DNA from: Plumapathes pennacea
Lineage: Eukaryota > Cnidaria > Anthozoa > Antipatharia > Myriopathidae
NCBI GenBank assembly: GCA_964036295.1
Contig: OZ038469.1
Coordinates: 17,045,591 to 17,109,590 of the forward strand
Length of the DNA stretch: 64,000 nt
Direction of reading: 5' to 3'
Position 1 is the stretch's first letter; each line of letters starts with the position of its first letter. The notes under the pieces were generated by a model that did no database searches, was not told where the DNA came from, and was given only the letters and a program-made list of their open reading frames with translations. Shown here in pieces: positions 29,247-39,544 of the stretch. The translations under genes were made by a program, and so were the position numbers.

Positions 29247-32200
29247 ATGTGGAAAACGAAAGTCTCGTCGTGGAGACATCTCTCCCGATCCAGCCTGAAG
29301 ACGGTGTATCATCGGAGATATCACGCCAAGAGTGGTTGTTATGGATTCAATCCAACTCCACGCTCTTCTTCCCACCCGCTCTCAAAACGTGAGTCGATAA
29401 TATTTTACCTATCCAAATATTTCCTTTCTGGTTCCGAGTAAATTTGATTAGCGTTTTGTGAGATCTGCCACGTTCTAAGCCTTTCATTTTGTGTTACAGC
29501 GAGCGAAGAAGCCGTTTTGAACAGAGTTAAAAACGCAAACCTCGTGCGTCTTGTTGCCGCATATCGAGAGCGCGGTCATCTTTTAGCAAATGTTAACCCA
29601 CTGAGGGCGAACCAGCGGTATGTTTTACTTCTTGGTTTATTTTATAAACGTGAAAACGTCTTAGATGAAATAAAAGCCACAACTTCCACTTTGTCTGTAG
29701 TAGGTTATGTCACAATCAATATTGATGCAATATTGTGATCGAGTGGGGTGGGGACGGGGGTGTGTGCAACAGACGGCCAAGCGCGGCCCGAAGGGACCAT
29801 CGTAAAACTAAACTGAGAAGATGAATGATCGATTAAATAATAATTGACAGCACCAAATACAATATTATGGTGTGTATCAATTATGACAGAGATCAAGTAG
29901 ACTAAAACAAAGGCAACACCATTGTGAAAAGTTTGGTGTTGTAATAACCAGAAGAACAAGTCTTGGCATCAAGAAGAGAGTCCCCCAGTCATGTTACATA
30001 GTATAAAATATCATTAGTTAATTTTTTGTTTGTTTGTTTGTTTGTGTTTATTTATAATATAGCAACCCACAGCTGGATCTTAGTGTTAGTTCATTTGGAT
30101 TAGAAAACAGTGATGCCAATGCAAAGTTTAAAATTACAGGTACAGGCTTAGTATATATTTGTCACTTTTTTTTGCTATATACGAAAATGAAATTATTGTA
30201 CTTACTAATTATTAAAAAATACTATATATATATATATATATATATATTTGTTTCCAAATAGTTAAACTAGTTTTGACTGCCAAAATGGTTGAGAGTATAC
30301 TGCCCCCCTTCCCCTCCCCTCCCCCACCCCCCCCCCCCCACCACCACAAGACTTTATTCACCTTAGATATACAGTGTTTTAGAGGTCACAGGTTGTCCCA
30401 CAACTTATCAAAGCAATAATCATAGCTGAGTGCAAAATCAAAGCAAGCGTACAGCTCTACAGTAGTTATATAGTCCCCCAGACCTTCCTCTCAGCATGTA
30501 TAAACTTGAAATTACAACCATGCAAATCCACAGTGTTCATTGCAGATTTTATCAATATATCATTCTTATTATCACATATGATTGATACGATGGGACTGTC
30601 TACTTAGACAATATCCTCTTTATTTTTGTTTGTTTTTTGTTTCTTTGTTTCTTTGTTTTTCAGGAATAGTTGATTATGGGGATAAATCTGAAGCCACTCT
30701 TCAAGAGATAGTTGATCATTTAGATAAGACTTACTGTGGAGAACTGTCAGTCGAAGTACAGCAGATGGAAGTGAGATATTTTGTTTTGTCTGTTCAAAAC
30801 TTTTTAGGGTGGAGTTAGTCGGTGATGAAATATTTAAAATGATCCTGAATTTCTACTGTTTTGTTCATGTTTATAGGATGAATCAGAGCAGACCTGGTTT
30901 TCAAATCTTGTTGAACAAAGTACACAATGGTCACTACAACAGAAACGACAAAAGCACTTGGCAAAGTTGTTGTTGCAATCACAGGTATAATACAACAAAT
31001 ATTTTTTTTCTTTATAGCAATTAGACATTGATAAACATCACAGCCACACAACACAAATGCAGACAAGATGGGAAGAAAATTAAAACTCATTCAATCATAG
31101 TCTCAGTTCTAGTGTCACGTCTAGCCTGACAAAACCTCTTTGCTTGACTCCTGAAGATGACGTTCCCACTCAGGTAATTGAAATGTCAGTCAAAACAGCT
31201 ACAGTCTTCCTGAAGACTTCTTTCATAACTATAATAAAAAATATGAACTTGGCCAACCATTGGGTCTTGGAGACTACCGGTACTATAGATATGCTGATTG
31301 ATATTCAATCTTCTACCAGGCGTTTGACAATTTTCTGGCTCGAAAATACGCCACAGTCAAGAGGTATGGAGGTGAAGGGGCAGAGTCCATGATGGGATTC
31401 TTTGATGAGCTTTTTCTGCTTGCTTCCCATGGTGAGTGGGGTATATGATGAAAAAATATTGTATCATGTACCTCTATCAACTTTTCCCCAGAATACTTTG
31501 ACTACTACCATACTCTTAATAATAATAATGCTTATTTAGATGGAGATATATTACCAAGGTTATGTTACTGCTGCATACATCCCACAGAAGCTGTTCTGAC
31601 CTGATGAAGAAACAGTAATATTACAATTTTTTTCAAAAATTCCAAAGGATACCTATAATCGTGCAGTATCAAGAGTTTGAGCTGGGTGTTCAATGCTTCA
31701 ATAAGTGATGCTCATGAAGAGAAAACCAATAATATTGCTGAGGTCTTGTCTTCTCAGTTGGTATCCAGGATGTTGTCATAGGCATGCCTCATCGAGGTCG
31801 GCTCAACCTTCTTACTGGGCTCATGAAGTTTTCAGTTGCTGAAATGTTTTCAAAGGTAGAGTGATCACTGGACTTTCATTCCACATCACATAGTCACACA
31901 ACTATCATCACAAATACTCACAGTTTCCTCCCACCTTTCACACCCCCTTCCCCCATTCCCCCATTCCCCCTCCCTAAAGACTGCAACCAGTTGACGTCCA
32001 GCACACCCTTAATGAATAGAGCACATAAATCTTGGGCTTGGTTTTAAATCAATTCTATATTACTCTCATTTGTCAAGTTACCCAGGCAAAAAGTAACCCC
32101 AGCCAACTAGATGAAAGCCCTTTAGTGTTGACAAACAAAGTAGAAACAGGGGATATATTGCTTTCCACAGATGAAGGGGAACTCTGAATTGCCTCCTGGA

Positions 32201-35200
32201 GCTCAAGGGTCAGGGGATGTGCTGTCTCATTTGTGTGAGTAGACTGAAGCTATATAGTATCTGGAAAGAACTAATACACTTCAAACATCAGCCAACGCAT
32301 TCTTTACAGCGTTTATCGCATCCCCATCAACTTTACCAATACCTTTTGAAACACCTTGTTTTGTTGTCCAGTTAAATCAGTGGATCTGGACTACGGGGAT
32401 TCCCACCCTTTACACGTGAACATGATGCCGAACCCCTCCCACCTTGAGGCGGTCAACCCGGTGGTTAATGGTAAAGTGCGGGGACGTCACCTAACGCTAG
32501 CAGCCGGGCACTACGCACAAGACCCCAACAATGAAATGGGCGACAAGGTATTGCAGTACTTTGCGTCATTTAAGACTCATGTAATCGTGCTCTCGTGAGT
32601 TAATATCACGATCGTTTCTGTTATCGTAATCGTTTTAAATGTGGTGATCGTGATTTTGTGGCCAATATAGCATCTTCTGGTCACCATTAGCTTTGTCATG
32701 ATCGTTTTAGTTATCAATCAAGAATCGTTGCCTGGTGACCAATGTCGTGATCGTTTTAGTTGTAGTGATTGTGATCTCCTTGCCAACGTTAGTATCCTGG
32801 CAGGGCCCCAGTGCAGGACAGGCAAGTGTGAAGTTTAGTCTTTCTTTGATTCTTTCAGGTCCTGAGTGTTGTGGTCCATGGGGATGCTTCCTTTCCTGGC
32901 CAGGTCAGTTTACCCCTTCAAACCCAAGTTAATCGTAGTTTTTGCTGCCAATTTACAATCGCCGCCTCGACACTAAAACCTTGAGCAGTATAGCTCAATC
33001 TTTTTTAAAAACGTCATTCATCGAATTTACCTAGGAAAATAATTTTATTACAATTTAATTGCGTCATAAACTACGATGATCCCTTTCATTTTCATTTTGT
33101 ATCCACGCCCGCGTCAGGAGGTTGGTATATACCCCTCATTTGACTGTTTTGTACCGTACTAGATCATGCTGCTCGTTTGGGTGATCATGTTGTGAAATTT
33201 TGTATCTTAGGGTATTGTAGCAGAAGGATTTTGTTTGGCGAACTTGCCTCACTACAGTGTTGGTGGTACTGTGCACCTTATAGTCAACAACCAGCTTGGG
33301 TTTACGACGCCTGCTGACCGCGGGAGGTACGGACAACAATAATAATTATTATAATGACATATTAATGATTCATTAATCCGTTCATTAATGATTGTTTATA
33401 TCACACAGACGTAGTGCATGAAAGTAACCTGGAAAGGTCTCTCTGAAGATGCGAGACATCCAGCGTTTTAGTGATGTGGAAGCGTTTGATCGTAATCTCG
33501 GTTTCTGTCTTTCAGGTCGTCCATGTACTCATCCGACGTTGGGAAAATGACCAATTGTCCCGTTATTCACGTCAATGGGGATTATCCAGAGGTAACAGAT
33601 AAATTGGTTAACTATACTCAGTGTCGTCAAGAGAGCCGAGATACATAACAGTGAATCTATCAAGATCTATTGTAAGACTTCTGCCATTTTTATAGTCTCA
33701 TTGAAGTGCCTGGTATCAAAGCTACGATTCACGTTGCTGACGTGGATTGGCTGTCTAGTTGTCCTCTCTTGGTATAAAAACAAATATCGACTAAGAACGT
33801 CACGTCACTGTGACGTTTGCTTATCGTTTCCACCATATTTCCATTGTATATTCGCAGCATCTTCAAAGATTACACCTGACTCTATCGATCCTTATTTTAG
33901 TAGAACGATGTCCAGAATCGGAACAGAGAGTTTCTTTATTATGTGATTTTCATTTCTCGTAGGAGGTCGTGCGGGCCTGCCGATTAGCTATGGAGTACAG
34001 AAACAAGTTCCGCAAGGATGTCATCGTGGACATGATGTGCTTCAGGCGCTGGTGAGGCCTTTTGACTCTCTAACTATCTTTGTGCCTTTCGTTTGTTAGC
34101 GACACCGCGCAAAAAATGTTCTTGACGTTGGTCAGCGTGCGTAACCATTACTAACCTCTTGTAATTCGAAGTAAAATTTCATATCGTGTTCAAGTCTCGT
34201 TTTTCTTGTGCAAAGTATGTTATAGAAAATGCATTGTACGAATTTATAGTTGAGTATCGAGTCCTAGTATTGCGTTTCTTGGCTAAGTCTTGAGGTTTTA
34301 CGAGCGTTAAACTAAACTACAGGATCTGCCCTTAAAGCCACAGTTTCGTACAATGACCGCTGACTCAAAATTAAGGCGACCGCACGGCCGAAAAACACGG
34401 TGTCTCTATTAACGATCTCCGTCCTTGTTTGTCTCGCTATTAATCCCATTGGCTTGTTTTGTGTCAGGGGTCACAATGAGCTGGATGACCCATCCTTCAC
34501 ACAGCCTTCCATGTACAGCACCATCCGGAGCAGAAAGAGTGTCCCAGACTTGTATGCCGAGAGTCTCGTCACACAAAGAGCTGTCACGCAAGAGGAACTT
34601 ACGAGTGATGTGACCGAGTACAACGCTGTTTTAAACGAGGAGTTGAAAAACGCGGAGACGTGTGTCCCACAGACCAGCTATCTCGAAGGGCGATGGAAAA
34701 ACATGGTGCAGCCCAGCACGGACAAAGTGACAACTTGGGACACAGGTTGATATTTCTCGTGTTGTTCATAATAAAAATTCTCCCTATTCACAAAGAATGT
34801 ATGAGTGTTGTAGTGAGAAATGATAGTTTAATCAATTAATCTCTGCAAGCTATTTTTGCCAAATTATCTTAGGATGGCTAGATGAAGCATCAATGCCGTT
34901 GTCTGTGCGTGTACCAGTCAAACTAGTATCTGAAAAAAAACTCTCTTGTTATCCAGGTGTACCAGTCGAACTAGTATCTGAATCAACTCTCTCGTTCTTC
35001 AGGTGTACCAGTTGAGACGCTGCAGTTTGTGGGCGCCAGATCTGTACACACTCCCGAAGATTTTGCTCTGCATCCCCACCTGAACAAAACGCACGTGGAG
35101 GCACGACAGAATAAACTGCGCAGTGGGGAGGGACTGGACTGGGCAACGGCTGAAGCAATGGCGTTTGGAAGCCTCTTATACCAAGGTGAGATTGCTGCGG

Positions 35201-38200
35201 ACTGCATCTTGCTGGTGTTTTAAAACCACGTGACGTACACTGCATTTTCACCAGGTTATCACGTGTCTAACTCTGCGTTTTCACCAGGTTATCACGTGCG
35301 CATCAGCGGCCAGGACGTGGGACGAGGCACGTTCAGCCACAGACACGCCATGTTCGTGGACCAGAACACGGACAATATGTACATTCCTCTCAATAACATT
35401 TGGGAGGGACAGCAACAGTTCTTGGAGGTGATATTTCGATCATCTTTTCTGTTTTACTATCTGTCGTTGCATGTGGCTTTTGTTTGCTCAGTGCCTATAT
35501 TTTGCTGTTGATAACTTTAGTATCCCGTTTTTTTGTTTTTTTTTGTTTGTTTTTTTTTTGTTTGTTTGTTTGTTTGTTTGTTTTTGTTTGTTTTTGTTTT
35601 GTTTTGTTTTGTTTTCATTTCATTTAACAGGTTGCCAACAGTCCGTTATCGGAGGAAGCGGTTCTTGGGTTCGAGTACGGCATGAGCGTAGAGAATCCTG
35701 ATCACTTGATCGTGTGGGAGGCACAGTTTGGGGACTTCTTCAATGGCGCTCAGATCATCATCGACACCTTTATATCGTCGGGAGAAAGTAAGACGTTACC
35801 ATCGCGATCGAAATTTTGAATTACAAAAAAAGAAACGTTCACTCCCATTCCTCTTGTTTCAGCGAAATGGCTGCAGCAGAGCGGCTTGGTCATGCTTCTT
35901 CCTCATGGATATGACGGCGCGGGACCTGAGCACTCGTCGTGCCGGGTGGAAAGGTTTCTACAGGTCAGTCCGCTGGTGTGATGTATCGGGGGCGCAGGAG
36001 AATTAAGTACTAAGATTTGAAGGCCCGTTCACACAGAACGCATAGCTATACCTCCACAACTACACGAGTTTAGTTGATTGACAATGTACGCTCGCGAGCT
36101 TCACTCTCCTATGCCGCTTTATAATTCTATAGGGTGACTAATCCTGATTCAATCTTGTCCTTTTTTAGATGTGCGACAGCAAGGAAGATGACACGGATAG
36201 TGACAACGTGAACATGAACATTGTGAATCCCACGACACCGGCCCAGTACTTTCACCTCATCAGGAGGCAGGTGAGATATATTATTAGGGGATTATTAGAG
36301 GTTATTAGATCAGTAGACGACTAAATAGGAATTGACGTACCCACAACTGTCAGTCATTTCTCACGAGCACTCTTCGTGCGACTTCAATTGACCGAATGTG
36401 CGAAGAACTTCAGTCCTTTGTCACGTGTTAATCTCCGGTTCGTGATTAGGTAACCGCGTGACATTTGTCGTGGAGAGCGGCCTGTGTCGAGTAGTCACGT
36501 GGTCTCGTACTGTTTCTACTTATCACTGGAATGTACGTATTTTACTAGATGGTGAGAAACTTCAGGAAGCCGCTGATCGTTGTCGCCCCCAAGCTTCTAT
36601 TAAGACTCCCGGTAAGTCAGGCGATAAGCCACACTCTATTCTGGGCCATTTTATCACCGTCTTGACACGATTATCTTCATATTGATTATTTTTCGATTAT
36701 TATCGTAAGGTTGCAGTATCCTCTCTCGGAGACTTGGCCCCAGGGACACATTTCAAGCCCGTGCTGGGTGACGTCAGTGCCAGCTGCACCAGCGTTCGCC
36801 GCGTCGTGTTCTGCGCGGGAAAACATTACTACGCTCTCGCCAAACGGCGGGAAACGGAAAAGCGCGCGGACACAGCGATCATAAGACTTGAGGTGAGTAA
36901 CGTGACGAATCAGTGTTCAGGATGCTGGGAATGCACCAGAACTAAGTACGCAGGCCCGGATCCAGACCGGTTTAATTTTTGTTGTTTTCGGTGAAGCATC
37001 ACGTTTAAACCCAGGTGCAGTATAAATTTGATGGCATTGTGATTTATGTTCCAGGAGTTCTCGCCTTTTCCATCAGATTTGATCAGACAAGAAATCCAAA
37101 AATATCCAGAGGCCAAAGGTTTGCGCTCTTGGGTCTGTTGTCCTTGATGTTGTGAATTTGTTGCTGCTGTTGTTTGTTTGTTTGTTGTTGTTTGTTTATT
37201 GTTGTTGTTTGTTTATTGTTGTTGTTTGTTGTTGTTGTTTGTTTGTTGTTTGTTTGTTGTTTGTTTGTTTGTTTGTTGTTGTTTGTTTGTTGTTGTTTGT
37301 TTGTTGTTGTTTGTTTGTTGTTGTTTGTTTGTTGTTGTTTGTTTGTTGTTGTTGTTTGTTTGTTGTTGTTGTTTGTTGTTTGTTTGTTGTTGTTTGTTTG
37401 TTGTTGTTGTTTGTTTATTGTTGTTGTTTGTTTATTGTTGTTGTTTGTTTATTGTTGTTGTTTGTTGTTGTTGTTTGTTTGTTGTTTGTTTGTTGTTGTT
37501 TGTTTGTTGTTGTTGTTTGTTTGTTGTTGTTGTTTGTTGTTGTTTGTTTGTTGTTGTTTGTTTGTTGTTGTTGTTTGTTTATTGTTGTTGTTTGTTTGTT
37601 GTTGTTTGTTTATTGTTGTTGTTTGTTTATTGTTGTTGTTTGTTGTTGTTTGTTTGTTGTTGTTTGTTTGTTGTTGTTTGTTTGTTGTTGTTGTTTGTTT
37701 ATTGTTGTTGTTTGTTTGTTGTTGTTTGTTTATTGTTGTTGTTTGTTTATTGTTGTTGTTTGTTGTTGTTGTTTGTTTGTTGTTTGTTTGTTTGTTTGTT
37801 GTTGTTTGTTTGTTGTTGTTTGTTTGTTGTTGTTGTTTGTTTGTTTGTTTGTTTGTTTGTTGTTGTTTGTTTGTTGTTTGTTTGTTTGTTGTTGTTTGTT
37901 TGTTGTCGTTTGTTTGTTGTTGTTTGTTGTTGTTTGTTTGTTGTTGTTGTTTGTTTATTGTTGTTGTTTGTTTGTTGTTGTTTGTTTGTTGTTGTTGTTT
38001 GTTTCTTGTTGTTGTTTGTTTGTTGTTGTTGTTTGTTTATTGTTGTTGTTTGTTGTTGTTGTTTGTTTATTGTTGTCGTTTGTTTGTTGTTGTTTGTTTG
38101 TTGTTGTTGTTTATTTGTTGTTGTTGTTTGTTTGTTGTTGTTTGTTTATTGTTGTTGTTTGTTTATTGTTGTTGTTTGTTTATTGTTGTTGTTTGTTTGC

Positions 38201-39544
38201 TGTTGTTGTTTTTTTATTGTTGTTGTTTGTTTATTGTTGTTGTTTGTTTGTTGTTGTTTGTTTATTGTTGTTGTTTGTTTATTGTTGTTGTTTGTTGTTG
38301 TTGTTTGTTTGTTGTTTGTTTGTTTGTTTGTTGTTGTTTTTTTGTTGTTGTTTGTTTGTTGTTGTTTGTTTGTTGTTGTTTGTTTGTTTGTTGTTGTTTG
38401 TTTGTTGTTGTTTGTTTGTTGTTGTTTGTTTGTTGTCGTTTGTTTGTTGTTGTTTGTTTGTTGTTGTTTGTTTGTTGTTGTTGTTTGTTTATTGTTGTTG
38501 TTTGTTTGTTGTTGTTTGTTTGTTGTTGTTGTTTGTTTGTTGTTGTTGTTTGTTTGTTGTTGTTGTTTGTTTATTGTTGTTGTTTGTTGTTGTTGTTTGT
38601 TTATTGTTGTCGTTTGTTTGTTGTTGTTTGTTTGTTGTTGTTGTTTATTGTTGTTGTTTGTTTATTGTTGTTGTTTGTTTATTGTTGTTGTTTGTTTATT
38701 GTTGTTGTTTGTTTGTTGTTGTTGTTTGTTTATTGTTGTTGTTTGTTTGTTGTTGTTGTTTGTTTATTGTTGTTGTTTGTTTGTTTGTTGTTGTTTGTTT
38801 ATTGTTGTTGTCAGTTGTGGTGCTTGTGCTGGTGGTGCGTGTACAGTTCTTGTGCTGTTTGTTGTGTTGTCGTTGTTTATTGCTGTTGTCAATGGTCATG
38901 ATGCTAGTGGTACATATTGTTGTTGTTGTTGTTGTTGTTGTTGTTATTGTTGCTATATCAACAGATTCCAACTGATTTATGTCAATACCCATGACATTTC
39001 TCACTTCTACAGAATTCATCTGGAGTCAGGAGGAACATCGTAACATGGGAGCGTGGAGTTTTGTCGCCCCGCGCTTTGAAAACCTCCTTGGCGTAAAGGT
39101 AACTTGATTGAACTGTCAATTCTTACAACATCACTGTATTATGAATTTTGGACTGAATGGTTAAGAAGTAGTGATTGAGATAAGGCTAGTAAAAGATCCA
39201 CCGTTTTCGAACTGCACAGCTTGTGGTTGGAAATCTGTTTCTGTCCCTCTTTAACCCTAAGTTGTCAAGTTCGATATTCTCTCTTCATTCTCTCACTAAA
39301 AGTATCTCATACACTATGGAGAATTTGCCAAGCCTTGCTCGGACGACAGTTACTCACTTCATCAATCATACACTTCCTTCTTGAATGGTTGGGAAAATTT
39401 GTATTAATGAATTTCTTCTGTTTGTTTGTTTGTCTTTAGCTCCGTTACGCGGGCCGTCAAGTTCTGGCTACTCCAGCAGTGGGAGTTTCGAAGATACACC
39501 ACCGAGAGGTCGAGGAAGTCCTGGGGGCGACATTTCCTGTCTAG
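29247..39544 (+). CDS. DHTKD1: 2-oxoadipate dehydrogenase E1 (DHTKD1), mitochondrial
   Basis: This thiamine-diphosphate enzyme decarboxylates 2-oxoadipate in lysine, hydroxylysine and tryptophan breakdown. The 24 exons are 29247-29388, 29500-29617, 30063-30139, 30664-30770, 30877-30984, 31320-31431, 31758-31855, 32171-32234, 32372-32547, 32859-32903, 33211-33326, 33516-33591, 33963-34051, 34468-34745, 35003-35185, 35288-35427, 35631-35787, 35863-35963, 36169-36270, 36549-36611, 36710-36892, 37055-37118, 39013-39098, 39440-39544. They give 929 residues (human 919). A basic N-terminus ([20 protein letters not shown]) suits mitochondrial import. Conserved blocks include [112 protein letters not shown] and [24 protein letters not shown] and CFRRWGHNEL fit DHTKD1 rather than OGDH. 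Exons 15 and 16 have duplicated acceptors. Confidence 0.97.
32585..32795. repeat. Degenerate tandem repeat in DHTKD1 intron 9
   Basis: Units of about 60-75 bp share GTCGTGATCGTTTTAGTT, TAGTGATTGTGATC and a TGGCCA/CTGGTGACCAAT block. At least three diverged copies are visible. Confidence 0.5.
34785..34880. repeat. F1 MITE fragment in DHTKD1 intron 14
   Basis: The core AATGTATGAGTGTTGTAGTG and AGAAATGATAGTTTAATCAA matches the F1 family. It lies just upstream of the triplicated exon 15 acceptor. Confidence 0.5.
34909..35013 (+). repeat. Triplicated 3' splice-site block of DHTKD1 exon 15
   Basis: The sequence GTGTACCAGT plus the region upstream of it (ACTAGTATCTGAA..CTCTC..TT..CAG) occurs three times. 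The copies begin at 34909, 34957 and 35003, spaced 48 and 46 bp. The last is the real exon start. The middle copy keeps an intact CAG|GTGTACC acceptor. Confidence 0.8.
35246..35300 (+). repeat. Duplicated 3' splice-site block of DHTKD1 exon 16
   Basis: CTGCRTTTTCACCAGGTTAT followed by CACGTG occurs twice, 33 bp apart, giving acceptors before 35255 and 35288. The second gives the conserved protein. The first adds exactly 11 codons with no stop. Confidence 0.8.
35526..35620. repeat. (GTTT)n / (GTTTT)n tract in DHTKD1 intron 16
   Basis: A pure G/T run of TTTG and TTTTG units leads up to the exon 17 acceptor at 35630. Confidence 0.8.
37157..38812. repeat. 1.65-kb G/T minisatellite in DHTKD1 intron 22
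   Basis: Nearly the whole tract is built from TTTGTTTGTTGTTG and TTTGTTTATTGTTGTTG variants; the plus strand has almost no C and few A. Because the units contain no TAA, TAG or TGA, all three plus-strand frames stay open for about 575-620 codons of Leu/Phe/Val/Cys. A second short (TGT)n run lies at about 38918-38950. The tract fills most of the 1.9-kb intron between exons 22 and 23. Confidence 0.95.
39247..39410. repeat. F1 MITE copy in DHTKD1 intron 23
   Basis: It starts TTTAACCCTAAGTTGTCAAG and contains GTTACTCACTTCATCAATCA and TACACTTCCTTCTTGAATGG, the reverse orientation of the F1 core. It lies just before the last exon. Confidence 0.5.

Noticed and set aside
36710..36717. Alternative DHTKD1 exon 21 acceptor at GTTGCAG|TATCC
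   Set aside because: It would break the frame. The AAG|GTTGCAGTATCC acceptor keeps phase and the conserved VAVSSL reading.
37152..39043. Three overlapping plus-strand open frames of about 575-620 codons rich in Leu, Phe, Val and Cys
   Set aside because: They lie in the G/T minisatellite, which contains no stop triplets in any plus frame. They are inside a DHTKD1 intron and have no protein-like complexity.
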